From the NCBI RefSeq assembly GCF_039523235.1, contig NZ_BAAAEX010000003.1: a stretch of DNA of 64,000 bases; one strand, given 5' to 3'. Numbering within the stretch: the stretch's first letter is position 1; every line of letters starts with the position of its first letter. This document shows, piece by piece, positions 9,102 to 17,599 of the stretch. Under the pieces are notes generated by a model that worked only from the letters and a program-made list of their open reading frames with translations, had not been told where the DNA came from and made no database searches. The DNA comes from Castellaniella ginsengisoli (GTDB lineage: Bacteria; Pseudomonadota; Gammaproteobacteria; Burkholderiales; Burkholderiaceae_B). The position numbers and the translations under genes are program-made.

Positions 9102-9629
9102 ATGGCCAAAGCCGTCAAGAAAACCAGCCCGAAGAAATCCGCCATCGCGCCCTCGAGCGGCCTGCCGATCGACATCGGCATCTCGGCCAAGGACCGTGCC
9201 GCCGTCGTGGCCGAATTGTCCAAGACGCTGGCGGATACCTACACGCTGTACTTGATGACCCATAATTTCCACTGGAACGTGACCGGGCCCATGTTCAACA
9301 CGCTGCACCAGATGTTCATGGATCAATACACGGAAATCTGGCAGGCGCTCGACGCCATCGCCGAACGGATCCGCGCCCTGGGGCATTACGCGCCCGGCAC
9401 CTATGCCGAGTACGCGCGCCTGAGCTCGATCTCGGAGCCCACCGCCGTGCCCGTGGCCGAAGACATGGTGCGCATGCTGGTCGAGGGCAATGAGTCGGTC
9501 GCGCGCACCGCGCGCCGGGCTTTCCAGTGCGCCGACACCGTCAACGACCAGCCCACGGCCGATCTGCTGACGCAGCGCCTGGACGTGCACGAGAAGAATG
9601 CCTGGATGTTGCGCAGCCTGCTGGCTTGA
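9102..9629 (+). CDS. dps: DNA-binding protein from starved cells (Dps ferritin-like)
   Basis: A 175-residue member of the Dps family, which forms 12-subunit shells that oxidise Fe2+ with peroxide and protect DNA. The ferroxidase ligands are visible: HNFHWNVTG (about residues 55-63) and the downstream D-x-x-x-E in DQYTEIWQALDAIAERI. The N-terminus is lysine-rich (MAKAVKKTSPKK), which in some Dps proteins contacts DNA. AAGGAG lies 6-7 nt before the ATG. Sitting 93 bp after oxyR, it is probably peroxide-induced, although no clear OxyR motif was found in the gap. Confidence 0.95.
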   Translation: MAKAVKKTSPKKSAIAPSSGLPIDIGISAKDRAAVVAELSKTLADTYTLYLMTHNFHWNVTGPMFNTLHQMFMDQYTEIWQALDAIAERIRALGHYAPGTYAEYARLSSISEPTAVPVAEDMVRMLVEGNESVARTARRAFQCADTVNDQPTADLLTQRLDVHEKNAWMLRSLLA

Positions 9630-9678
9630 ACCCATATCCGCGCGCTGTTCCGCTGCAGTGCGCAAGACGATATCGGGA

Positions 9679-9717
9679 AAACCCCCGTACGGCGCAATGA
9701 CCGCTGTACGGGGGTTT
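9679..9717. terminator. Bidirectional-looking intrinsic terminator after dps
   Basis: AAACCCCCGTAC (9679-9690) and GTACGGGGGTTT (9706-9717) form a perfect 12-bp stem with a 15-nt loop, ending in TTT on the plus strand and AAA upstream. It separates dps from the next gene. Confidence 0.85.
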
Positions 9718-9753
9718 CGTGTATTCTTTTCAAGGTCTTTCACAGGAGGTCTT

Positions 9754-10875
9754 ATGAACGTACGCTTTACGCCGATGGCAGCCGCACTGGGTCTGGCCGC
9801 CGGCATGATGCTTTCTTCCGTGGCGCATGCCGATACCATCCGCATCGCCATCGCGGGGCCCTTCACCGGGGCGTTGACGCAGTATGGCGACATGGTCAAG
9901 GAAGGCGTGGATACGGCGATCGAAACCATCAACGCGGGCGGCGGTGTGCTGGGCAATACCCTCGAAGCCGTCGTGATCGATGATGGTTGCGAACCCAAGC
10001 AGGGTCCCGTCGTGGCCAACCGCGTCGTCAACGAAAAAATCCACTACGTCGTGGGCCACGTCTGCTCCGGCGCCACGATCGCCGCAACGCCCGTCTACAA
10101 CAACGAAGGCGTGGTCATGATCTCCCCGTCCGCCACCTCGCCCTTGGTGACCGACGGCAAGAACTACGACATGATCTTCCGCACCATCGGCCGCGACGAC
10201 CAGCAAGGTCCCGCGGCTGCCGAGTTCATCGCGCAAAAGGTCAAGCCCCAGGCCGTTGCCGTGCTGCACGACAAGCAGTCGTACGGCCAAGGCATCGCCA
10301 CGGCCGTCAAGGCTGATCTCGAGAAGGCCGGCATCAAGGTCGTCCTGTTCGAAGGCATCAACGCCGGCGACAGCGACTATTCCGCCGTGATCACCAAGCT
10401 CAAGTCCGCCGGCGCCGATTTCGTCTACTACGGCGGCTACCACCCTGAAATGGGCCTGCTGCTGCGTCAGGGCGCCGAGCAAGGCCTGCAGGCCAAGTTC
10501 ATGGGCCCCGAAGGCGTGGGCAATCCGGACATCAACGCCATCGCCGGCCCGGCCGTCGAAGGCATGCTGGTGACCCTGCCCGCCGACTTCACCGCCGATC
10601 CGGCCAACGCGTCCGTGGTCAAGGCCTTCAAGGACAAGAACCGCAACCCGGGCGGCGCCTTCCAACTGACGGCCTATTCCGCCGTCGAAGCCATCGCCGC
10701 CGGCATCAAGGGCGCGGGCAAGGACGATCCGGCCAAGGTGGCTGCCTGGCTGCACAGCAATTCGGTCAAGACCCCGATCGGCGAGATCTCGTGGAACAAG
10801 CAGGGCGACCTCAAGTCCTTCAAGTTCGACGTCTTCACCTGGCACGCCGACGGCTCCAAGTCCGTCTTCAAGTAA
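9754..10875 (+). CDS. Stand-alone branched-chain amino acid-type binding protein (LivK paralogue)
   Basis: A 373-residue periplasmic binding protein of the Leu/Ile/Val family with a signal peptide ending SSVAHA, then DTIRIAIAGPFTG. It is clearly paralogous to the LivK at 16388: both share IDDGCEPKQ, SATSPLVTD or GATSPLVTD, FRTIGRDDQQGP, AVLHDKQSYG or AILHDKQTYG, and VTLPADFT. AGGAGGT sits 3 nt before the ATG, and terminators flank the gene on both sides, so it is monocistronic. It probably delivers a different or overlapping ligand to the LivHMGF permease encoded at 17.6-21.2 kb; ligand unknown. Confidence 0.9.
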   Translation: MNVRFTPMAAALGLAAGMMLSSVAHADTIRIAIAGPFTGALTQYGDMVKEGVDTAIETINAGGGVLGNTLEAVVIDDGCEPKQGPVVANRVVNEKIHYVVGHVCSGATIAATPVYNNEGVVMISPSATSPLVTDGKNYDMIFRTIGRDDQQGPAAAEFIAQKVKPQAVAVLHDKQSYGQGIATAVKADLEKAGIKVVLFEGINAGDSDYSAVITKLKSAGADFVYYGGYHPEMGLLLRQGAEQGLQAKFMGPEGVGNPDINAIAGPAVEGMLVTLPADFTADPANASVVKAFKDKNRNPGGAFQLTAYSAVEAIAAGIKGAGKDDPAKVAAWLHSNSVKTPIGEISWNKQGDLKSFKFDVFTWHADGSKSVFK

Positions 10876-10887
10876 GCCGGGGCATTT

Positions 10888-10950
10888 CCCGGGCGCATCG
10901 CCGCGCCCGGGCACCAAAAGCGGCGCGTCTCGCAAGAGGCGCGCCGCTTT
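10888..10950 (+). terminator. Tandem hairpins between the LivK paralogue and ugpC
   Basis: Two perfect hairpins follow one another. CCCGGGCGC/GCGCCCGGG lies at 10888-10896 and 10903-10911. AAAGCGGCGCG/CGCGCCGCTTT lies at 10917-10927 and 10940-10950, ending in TTT on the plus strand and preceded by AAAA. They separate convergent genes and could stop transcription from both sides. Confidence 0.8.
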
Positions 10951-10999
10951 GCATATCGTCGCAGCCACCCGCGCCGGGCGGCGCGCCGCAGGCCAGGCG

Positions 11000-12076
11000 T
11001 CAATCCTGGATGCGCTTTCCGCTTGCGGCGTCGAACCAGTGCGCAGGGTGTGCGCCGTCCGGCCCCAGTGTGATCTCGTCGCCGGCGCTCAGCGGCCGCG
11101 CCCGGGTTTCCGATACGGCGCAGCGCAGAACCAGGGGTTGGCCGCCCCAGCGGGCATGGATCAGTTGTTCGGAGCCCAGGATTTCGATCATCTCGACCCG
11201 GGCCTGCAAACCGCCCGGCACGCCCAGCACCAGGTGTTCCGGCCGCAGGCCGAGAATCAGGCCGCGCGCGGGCCCGGGCGGAGCCGGCAGGGGCAGCACG
11301 GTGCCGTCCGGACCGGCCGTCCGGCCTTGTGCGTCGGCCTCCACGCGCAACAGGTTCATCGGCGGCGAGCCGATGAATCCGGCCACGAAGACCGTGGCGG
11401 GGCGCTCGAAAACCTCGGCGGGGGTGCCGATCTGCTCGGGCACGCCTTGATTCATGACCACCATGCGGTGGGCCAGCGTCATGGCCTCGACCTGATCGTG
11501 GGTGACATACAGGCTGGTGGTCCCCAGGCGCTGGTGCAGCTTCTGGATTTCCAGGCGCATCTGCACGCGCAGTTTGGCGTCCAGATTGGACAGGGGCTCG
11601 TCGAACAGGAACACGGACGGCTCGCGCACGATGGCCCGGCCCATGGCCACGCGCTGGCGCTGTCCGCCGGACAGTTGGCGCGGACGCCGTTCGAGCAGCG
11701 AGTCCAGTTCGAGGATCCGGGCCGCATCCTCGACGCGCCGCCGGATCTCGTCGCGGCCCAGGCGGCGGATCTTCAGGCCGTAGGCCATATTGTCGAAGAC
11801 GCTCATGTGGGGATAGAGCGCGTAGTTCTGGAACACCATGGCGATGTCGCGCTCTGCGGGCTCCAGATCGTTGACGACCCGGCCGCCGATGGCGATCTCG
11901 CCGCTGCTGATCGTTTCCAGGCCCGCCACCATGCGCATCAAGGTCGATTTGCCGCAACCGGACGGCCCGACGATCACGACGAACTCGCCGTCGCGTACTT
12001 CCATGTCGATGCCGTGGATGACGGCCACGCCGCCCGGGTAGGTTTTATGCACGGCGCGCAAGCTGAGGTTTGCCAT
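11000..12076 (-). CDS. ugpC: Glycerol-3-phosphate ABC transporter, ATP-binding subunit
   Basis: A 358-residue ATPase of the UgpC/MalK type. Walker A GPSGCGKS is at residues 37-44, the signature LSGGQRQR near 135, Walker B FLFDEPLSNLD near 155, then a C-terminal TOBE/OB regulatory domain from about 240. It energises the UgpAE channel. It is the last gene of ugpBAEC, 15 bp after ugpE. UgpC and MalK ATPases are closely related, so the assignment rests on the operon. Confidence 0.92.
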   Translation of the reverse strand: MANLSLRAVHKTYPGGVAVIHGIDMEVRDGEFVVIVGPSGCGKSTLMRMVAGLETISSGEIAIGGRVVNDLEPAERDIAMVFQNYALYPHMSVFDNMAYGLKIRRLGRDEIRRRVEDAARILELDSLLERRPRQLSGGQRQRVAMGRAIVREPSVFLFDEPLSNLDAKLRVQMRLEIQKLHQRLGTTSLYVTHDQVEAMTLAHRMVVMNQGVPEQIGTPAEVFERPATVFVAGFIGSPPMNLLRVEADAQGRTAGPDGTVLPLPAPPGPARGLILGLRPEHLVLGVPGGLQARVEMIEILGSEQLIHARWGGQPLVLRCAVSETRARPLSAGDEITLGPDGAHPAHWFDAASGKRIQD

Positions 12077-12091
12077 GGGAAATGCGGTTTC

Positions 12092-12934
12092 CTATTTTTC
12101 TGAGTCGACGAGGCCCTTGACGAACCATTTCTGCATCAGGATGACGACGGCCGCGGGCGGCAGCATGGCCAGCATGGCGGTGGCCATGACCAGGTTCCAC
12201 TCGGTGACGCTGTCGCCCCCGGCAATCATGCGCCGGATGCCGATCACCACCGGATACATGTCTTCATGCGTGGTGATGATGAGTGGCCACAAGTATTGAT
12301 TCCAGCCATAGATGAACTGGATCACGAACAGGGCGGCGATGCTGGTGCGCGACAGCGGCAGGAGAATGTCCTTGAAGAAACGCATGGGGCCGGCGCCATC
12401 GATGCGCGCGGCTTCGACCAGTTCGTCGGGGACCGTCAGGAAGAACTGCCGGAAGAGAAACGTGGCGGTGGCCGAGGCGATCAGCGGCAAGGTCAGGCCG
12501 GCGTAGCTGTTGAGCATGCCCAGATCCGCGACGACCGCATAGGTGGGCGCGATGCGGACTTCCACGGGCAGCATCAAGGTCACGAAGATCATCCAGAAGC
12601 ACAGCATGCGCAGGGGAAAGCGGAAATACACCACGGCAAAGGCCGACAGCATGGAAATGGCGATCTTGCCCACGGCGATCGCCAAGGCCATGAAAGTGCT
12701 GATCCACAGCATGCGGCCCACGGGCGGCGTGTTGATGGCGCCGCCGCGCAGCACGGTCCAGTAGTTGTCGAGGAAATGGGCGCCCGGAATCAGCGACATC
12801 GGCGCCTGGGCGACTTCCTGGGCCGTCTGGGTCGAGGCCACGAAGGCCACGTACAGGGGAAAGGCGATCACCGCCACGCCCAGGATCAGCGTGAGGTGCG
12901 ACACGATGTTCAGCAAAGGGCGGCGTTCAACCAT
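12092..12934 (-). CDS. ugpE: Glycerol-3-phosphate ABC transporter permease UgpE
   Basis: A 280-residue inner-membrane permease with about six membrane segments. The EAA coupling loop (ELVEAARIDGAGPMRFFKDI) lies near residues 175-194. It pairs with UgpA. It starts at an ATG 50 bp downstream of the ugpA stop and ends just before ugpC. A MalG-like paralogue is possible from sequence alone; the UgpB upstream decides. Confidence 0.92.
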   Translation of the reverse strand: MVERRPLLNIVSHLTLILGVAVIAFPLYVAFVASTQTAQEVAQAPMSLIPGAHFLDNYWTVLRGGAINTPPVGRMLWISTFMALAIAVGKIAISMLSAFAVVYFRFPLRMLCFWMIFVTLMLPVEVRIAPTYAVVADLGMLNSYAGLTLPLIASATATFLFRQFFLTVPDELVEAARIDGAGPMRFFKDILLPLSRTSIAALFVIQFIYGWNQYLWPLIITTHEDMYPVVIGIRRMIAGGDSVTEWNLVMATAMLAMLPPAAVVILMQKWFVKGLVDSEK

Positions 12935-12984
12935 GGGCGCCTCCGGTTGGGTCGGGAATGGCGGGCATCAGGGCGAGCGGGACA

Positions 12985-13866
12985 CTAGTAGTTCACCTTG
13001 CGGTCGACGTAACGGAACTGCAGCGCCGTCAGGCCGATGACGATCAGCATCAGGATCACGGATTGGGCGGCGGAGGCGCCCAGATCCAGGCCCTTGAAGC
13101 CGGCGTTGTAGACCTTGTAGACGAGAATGTCGGTGGCTCGCCCGGGGCCGCCTTGCGTGACGACGTCGATCACCGCAAAGGTATCGAAGAAGGCATAGAT
13201 GAAGTTGATCACCAGCAGGAAGAAGGTCGTGGGCGAGAGCAGCGGAAAGACAATGGTGCAAAAACGCCGCACCGGGCCCGCGCCGTCGATGGCCGCGGCT
13301 TCGATCAGCGAGCGGGGGATGGACTGCAACCCGGCCAGGAAAAACAGGAAGTTGTAGGACACCTGCTTCCAGATCGCGGCGAAGACGACCAGCGCCATGG
13401 CGTCGGCCCCGTCCAGGCGTGGATTCCAGTCGAAGCCAAGCTGCGTCAGGAAGACGGCCAGGATGCCGACCGAGGGCGAGAACAGAAACAACCACAACAC
13501 CCCCGCGACCGCCGCCGCGACCGCATAGGGCCAGATCAACAGCGTTTTGTAAATGCCTGCGCCGCGCACCACGCGATCGGCCATGACGGCCAGCAGCAGC
13601 GAGATCGCCAGCCCGCCGAAGGCCACCAGCGCCGAGAACCAGAGCGTGGTGCGAAACGAGCTCAGGTAGTCGGCGCTGGCGAACAGCTCGGCGAAGTTGT
13701 CCAGACCGGTGAACTGCGACGACAGGCCGAAGGGATCTTCCAGCCGGAAAGACTGCCACAGGGCCTGGCCCGCCGGCCAGAAAAAGAATACCAGCGTGAT
13801 GGCCAGTTGCGGCGCCAGCAGCAGCCAGGGCAGGCTGCGATGACGGAAGACGACGCGTTTTTCCAT
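12985..13866 (-). CDS. ugpA: Glycerol-3-phosphate ABC transporter permease UgpA
   Basis: A 293-residue permease partner of UgpE with six predicted membrane segments. Its EAA loop (SLIEAAAIDGAGPVRRFCTI) is near residues 198-217. The ATG at 13866 (MEKRVVFRHRSLPW) is preferred to an upstream in-frame ATG at 13920 that would overlap ugpB. The ugpB stop is only 4 bp upstream. Confidence 0.92.
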   Translation of the reverse strand: MEKRVVFRHRSLPWLLLAPQLAITLVFFFWPAGQALWQSFRLEDPFGLSSQFTGLDNFAELFASADYLSSFRTTLWFSALVAFGGLAISLLLAVMADRVVRGAGIYKTLLIWPYAVAAAVAGVLWLFLFSPSVGILAVFLTQLGFDWNPRLDGADAMALVVFAAIWKQVSYNFLFFLAGLQSIPRSLIEAAAIDGAGPVRRFCTIVFPLLSPTTFFLLVINFIYAFFDTFAVIDVVTQGGPGRATDILVYKVYNAGFKGLDLGASAAQSVILMLIVIGLTALQFRYVDRKVNY

Positions 13867-13870
13867 CGAC

Positions 13871-15181
13871 CTACTTGACGCTTTTTTCGAAGCGCTCGAG
13901 CAAGGCGTTGCCTTCGGCATTCATTTTCTTGAGGCCGTCCTCGGGGCTGAGCTTGCCGGCGAAGATCTGCTCCATGGTGCTGTCCTCGATGTCGCGGATT
14001 TGCGGCAGGTAGCCCAGCCGGATGCCGCGCGAGTTGGCGGTGGTGGCGGCGTCAAGCTGCTTGACGGCGATTTCCGTGCCCGGGTTCTTGTCATAGAAGC
14101 CGGATTCCAGGGTGGCCTGATAGCCTGCCTTGGTGACGGGGACGTAGCCGGTGCCTTGGTGCCAGGCGGCCGCCTGTGCGGGGCTGGACAGGAACTTGAA
14201 GAATTTCACCACGCCCTTGTAGGTGGCGTCGGTCTTGCCCGCGAACACCCACAGCGAAGCGCCGCCGATGATGGAGTTCTGGGGCGCGCCCGGCGCGTCG
14301 GGATAATAGGGCAGGGTGCTGGTGCCGAAAGCAAAGCCGCCGGTCTTGAGGATGGAGGCGCGCATGCCGCTGGAGCCCGTGTACATGCCGCACTTGCCGG
14401 AGGTGAACAAGGCATTGCCCGCATCGCCGCGGCCGCCGTAGGTGAAGGTGCCGGCCTTGGCCATGTCGGCCAGAAAGCCCAGGTGCTTGCGGAACAGGGG
14501 GCTGTCGAGCTGCAGGCGGGCGTCCAGCCCGCCGAAGCCGTTGTCCAGGCTGGCGTAGGGCGTGTTGTGCCAGGCGGCGAAATTTTCCAGAAGCACCCAG
14601 GACGGCCAGGCGGAGGAATAACCGCACTCCATCCCGGCCGCGCGCAGTTTTCCGGCGGCGGCGGCGACTTCGGGCCAGGTCTTGGGCGGGGCCTCGGGGT
14701 CGAGGCCGGCCCGCTTGAAGGCATCCTTGTTGTAGTACAGAACCGGCGTGGAGCTGTTGAAGGGCATGGACACCAGCTTGCCTTCTGGAGACGAATAATA
14801 GCCGGCGACGGCGCCCAGAAAAGCGCTCGGGTCGATCGGATCGCCGACGGCTTCGGACAGCGCCTGAACGGGCTTGACGGCCCCCTTGGCATACATCATG
14901 GTGGCGGTGCCGACTTCGAAGACCTGGAGAATATCGGGGGCATTGCCCGCGCGGAAGGCGGCGATCCCGGCGTTCATGGATTCGCCGTAGCTGCCCTTGT
15001 AGACGGCATGCACCACGTAGTCGGACTGGCTGGCGTTGAAATCCCGGGCGATCTGGCCGACTCGCTCACCCAGGGGGCCTTCCATGGAGTGCCAGAACGT
15101 GATGTCGGTGGCCGCCTGGGCCAGGCCCGCGCTGCTCAGAAGAGCGGCCAGGGCCGTTGTGCGGAACAAGGAAAAAGCCAT
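13871..15181 (-). CDS. ugpB: Glycerol-3-phosphate periplasmic binding protein
   Basis: A 436-residue exported binding protein for sn-glycerol-3-phosphate and glycerophosphodiesters. The signal peptide (ALAALLSSAGLAQA) is followed by ATDITFWHSM. Family landmarks include FWHSMEGPLG, MPFNSSTPVLYYNKDAFK and the ligand-site GSSGMRASI region. AGGAG lies 9 nt before the ATG. The open frame runs further upstream but would include the promoter, so 15181 is used. First gene of ugpBAEC. Confidence 0.94.
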   Translation of the reverse strand: MAFSLFRTTALAALLSSAGLAQAATDITFWHSMEGPLGERVGQIARDFNASQSDYVVHAVYKGSYGESMNAGIAAFRAGNAPDILQVFEVGTATMMYAKGAVKPVQALSEAVGDPIDPSAFLGAVAGYYSSPEGKLVSMPFNSSTPVLYYNKDAFKRAGLDPEAPPKTWPEVAAAAGKLRAAGMECGYSSAWPSWVLLENFAAWHNTPYASLDNGFGGLDARLQLDSPLFRKHLGFLADMAKAGTFTYGGRGDAGNALFTSGKCGMYTGSSGMRASILKTGGFAFGTSTLPYYPDAPGAPQNSIIGGASLWVFAGKTDATYKGVVKFFKFLSSPAQAAAWHQGTGYVPVTKAGYQATLESGFYDKNPGTEIAVKQLDAATTANSRGIRLGYLPQIRDIEDSTMEQIFAGKLSPEDGLKKMNAEGNALLERFEKSVK

Positions 15182-15236
15182 GAGGGGTCTCCTGTCGTGG
15201 TGCCTCCCGAACCAGCCCGGGCGGCGGCTGGAGGGA

Positions 15237-15270
15237 ATTGTAGGAGCCCATTGTGATAGCCTCATGACGG
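15237..15270 (-). promoter_or_regulatory. Pho box and -10 of ugpBAEC
   Basis: On the minus strand CCGTCAT-GAGG-CTATCAC (15253-15270) matches the PhoB half-site CTGTCAT/CTGTCAC at 6 of 7 positions in each half, with the expected 4-nt spacer. Exactly 10 nt downstream is TACAAT (15237-15242), a good -10. This is the standard layout of PhoB-activated promoters, in which the box replaces the -35. It predicts induction of ugp by phosphate starvation, as in E. coli. Confidence 0.8.
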
Positions 15271-15359
15271 CTTTGGCAACCGGTGTTTCCCTGCGTTTTG
15301 ACTCGGCGGTCCGCCTGGCGCTTCTCATGGCGCCCCCCTTGTCCGTACAATGCCGGATC

Positions 15360-16193
15360 ATGAAAACCGAACTTTCTCTCGCGCTCATCGGGGGCGGCAA
15401 CATGGCCAACGCCCTGGCCAGCGGCCTGATCGGGCGGCGCTGCGCGGCCGCCGACGTCCATGTGATCGATCCGGGCGAAACCGTCCGCGAGCGATGGGCC
15501 GGGCAAGGCACCACCACGGCGGCGGCGCCCGACGCGCGTCTGGCCGAATGCCGTGTCTGGTTCTTTGCCGTCAAGCCTCAAATCATGGCCGAGGTCGTGC
15601 GCCAGTGCCGTCCCTGGCTGCGCCCCGATACGCTGGTCATCAGCATCGCCGCCGGCATTCCCGGCGAAGCGATCGCACGCTGGCTGGGCACCGATGCCGG
15701 GCCCTACGCCCGGGTCGTGCGCTGCATGCCCAACACGCCCGCGCTGATCGCCAGCGGCATGACCGGCATGGCGGCGCTGGAGGGCGTGGACGAAGCCGAC
15801 CGCGCCCTGGCCGAAGAACTGCTGCGCGCCGTGGGCGAGGTCATCTGGGTGCGCGACGATGCCGATATCGATGCCGTCACGGCCGTGTCCGGCAGTGGCC
15901 CGGCCTATGTCTTCCTGTTTCTCGAAGCCTTGATCGCCGCCGGGATCGAGCAAGGGCTGACGCCGGAGCAGGCGCGCCGGCTGGCGCTGGGCACCTTTCA
16001 CGGCGCCACCCAGTTGGCAAGCCTTTCGCCGGATTCCCCCTCCGTCCTGCGCGAGCGGGTGACTTCCAAGGGCGGCACCACGGCGGCCGCGCTGGCGGTC
16101 TTTCAGGAACGCGGCCTGACGGACATCATGCGCCAGGCGGTCGCCGCCGCCGCCCGCAGGGCGGGCGAGCTGGCGCGCGAGTTTTCTTCTTGA
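15360..16193 (+). CDS. proC: Pyrroline-5-carboxylate reductase
   Basis: A 277-residue cytosolic enzyme for the last step of proline synthesis (P5C to proline with NAD(P)H). The N-terminal dinucleotide motif IGGGNMA is at about residues 10-16. MPNTPA (about 122) and the C-terminal helix motif SGSGPAY (about 177), followed by VTSKGGTTAAAL (about 236), are P5CR hallmarks. ATG 15360 gives the family's normal N-terminus; the frame is open further upstream. Divergent from ugpB. Confidence 0.96.
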   Translation: MKTELSLALIGGGNMANALASGLIGRRCAAADVHVIDPGETVRERWAGQGTTTAAAPDARLAECRVWFFAVKPQIMAEVVRQCRPWLRPDTLVISIAAGIPGEAIARWLGTDAGPYARVVRCMPNTPALIASGMTGMAALEGVDEADRALAEELLRAVGEVIWVRDDADIDAVTAVSGSGPAYVFLFLEALIAAGIEQGLTPEQARRLALGTFHGATQLASLSPDSPSVLRERVTSKGGTTAAALAVFQERGLTDIMRQAVAAAARRAGELAREFSS

Positions 16194-16387
16194 TCCGGCC
16201 CCATTAACTGGAAAACGCATAGAAACGTTCCGTCATAAGGGATTAACCGTAGTGACACCCCCAGGGGTCAACCCTCAGAATACGCCTGCCGCTCAGGGCG
16301 GAAGCAAAACCAAGGCTTGGCGCCCCTGGCTTCAACCCCGACCGGGTATTTGAAATTGCCATCGGCGCCTCTACCGGAGACTATCGA

Positions 16388-17506
16388 ATGAAGTTCAAAT
16401 TGCGCATCACCCCCTGCATCCTCGCGTTCGGAGCGCTGGCTCTGGCTGCCGGTGCCCATGCCGAGACCCTCAAGATCGGCATTCCGCAGCCGATGACCGG
16501 CCCCAACACGCAGTATGGCGATCAGATCCAGGCGGGCGCGCTGACGGCCATCGACGCCATGAACGAAGCCGGCGGCATCAAAGGCATGAAGATCGAGCCG
16601 CTGCTGATCGACGATGGCTGCGAGCCCAAGCAGGCTGTGCCGGCCGCCAACCGCGTGATCAATTCCGGCGCCAAGTTCGCCGTGGCCCACGCATGCTCCG
16701 GCACCACGGTTCCCGCGGTCAACGTCTACGAACAGGAAGGCATCGTCGCCATTACCCCGGGCGCCACGTCCCCGCTGGTGACCGACACCATCAAGCCGCA
16801 CTTCTTTTTCCGCACCATCGGCCGCGACGACCAGCAAGGTCCGTTCGCCGCCGACTACATCGCCAAGCAGCTCAAGCCGCAGAAGGTCGCTATCTTGCAC
16901 GACAAGCAGACCTACGGTTCGGGCGTGGCCACCCAGGTCCAGAAGGCCCTCGAAACGGCGGGTGTGAACATCGCCATGTTTGAAGGCATCAACGTCGGCG
17001 ACAGCGACTACTCCGCCGTGATCTCCAAGCTCAAGGCGCTGGGCCCCGATCTGATCTATTTCGGCGGCTATCACCCCGAACTGGGCCTGTTGCTGCGCCA
17101 GGCGCGCGAGCAAGGCCTGGAAACCCAGTTCATGGGCCCCGAGGGCGTGGCCAACAAGGATCTCGCCGCCATCGCCGGCCCGGCCGTCGACAAGCTGCTG
17201 GTGACGCTGCCCGCCGACTTCACCAAGCGCAAGGGCAACGAGCAGATTCTGGAGCAGTTCAAGAAATACCAGCGCAGCCCCGACGGCGCCTTCACGATGA
17301 CGGCCTATGCCGCCATGCAAGTGCTGGCCAGCAGCATCAACGCGGTGGGCACGGATCCGGCCAAGGTGGCCGACTACATGCACGCCAACAGCTTTGATAC
17401 CGCCATCGGCAAGGTGGACTACGACGCGAAGGGCGACCTCAAGCACTTCGAGTTCGCGGTCTTCCGTTGGGATGCCAATGGCAACATGACCCAGATCCAG
17501 CCCTGA
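16388..17506 (+). CDS. livK: Branched-chain amino acid ABC transporter binding protein
   Basis: A 372-residue periplasmic binding protein. The signal peptide ends AAGAHA and the mature protein starts ETLKIGIPQPMTGPN. It is the first gene of a complete livKHMGF importer. CGGAGA lies about 8 nt before the ATG. The next gene is 93 bp downstream, a gap often seen after the highly expressed binding-protein gene. Likely ligands are leucine, isoleucine or valine by family; exact specificity is not readable. Confidence 0.93.
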   Translation: MKFKLRITPCILAFGALALAAGAHAETLKIGIPQPMTGPNTQYGDQIQAGALTAIDAMNEAGGIKGMKIEPLLIDDGCEPKQAVPAANRVINSGAKFAVAHACSGTTVPAVNVYEQEGIVAITPGATSPLVTDTIKPHFFFRTIGRDDQQGPFAADYIAKQLKPQKVAILHDKQTYGSGVATQVQKALETAGVNIAMFEGINVGDSDYSAVISKLKALGPDLIYFGGYHPELGLLLRQAREQGLETQFMGPEGVANKDLAAIAGPAVDKLLVTLPADFTKRKGNEQILEQFKKYQRSPDGAFTMTAYAAMQVLASSINAVGTDPAKVADYMHANSFDTAIGKVDYDAKGDLKHFEFAVFRWDANGNMTQIQP

Positions 17507-17599
17507 CGGGCTCGGCCGGCCCCGGTGCAATCCGGGGCCGCTGCGGTTCTCCCGGGCGCCCGCCGCCCGGCCGTTTTCTCGTCTCATTCCCCCGACATT

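Noticed and set aside
15182..15574. N-terminal extension of ugpB
   Set aside because: The extension would cover the Pho box and -10 and overlap the proC start; the signal peptide begins at 15181 with a good SD.
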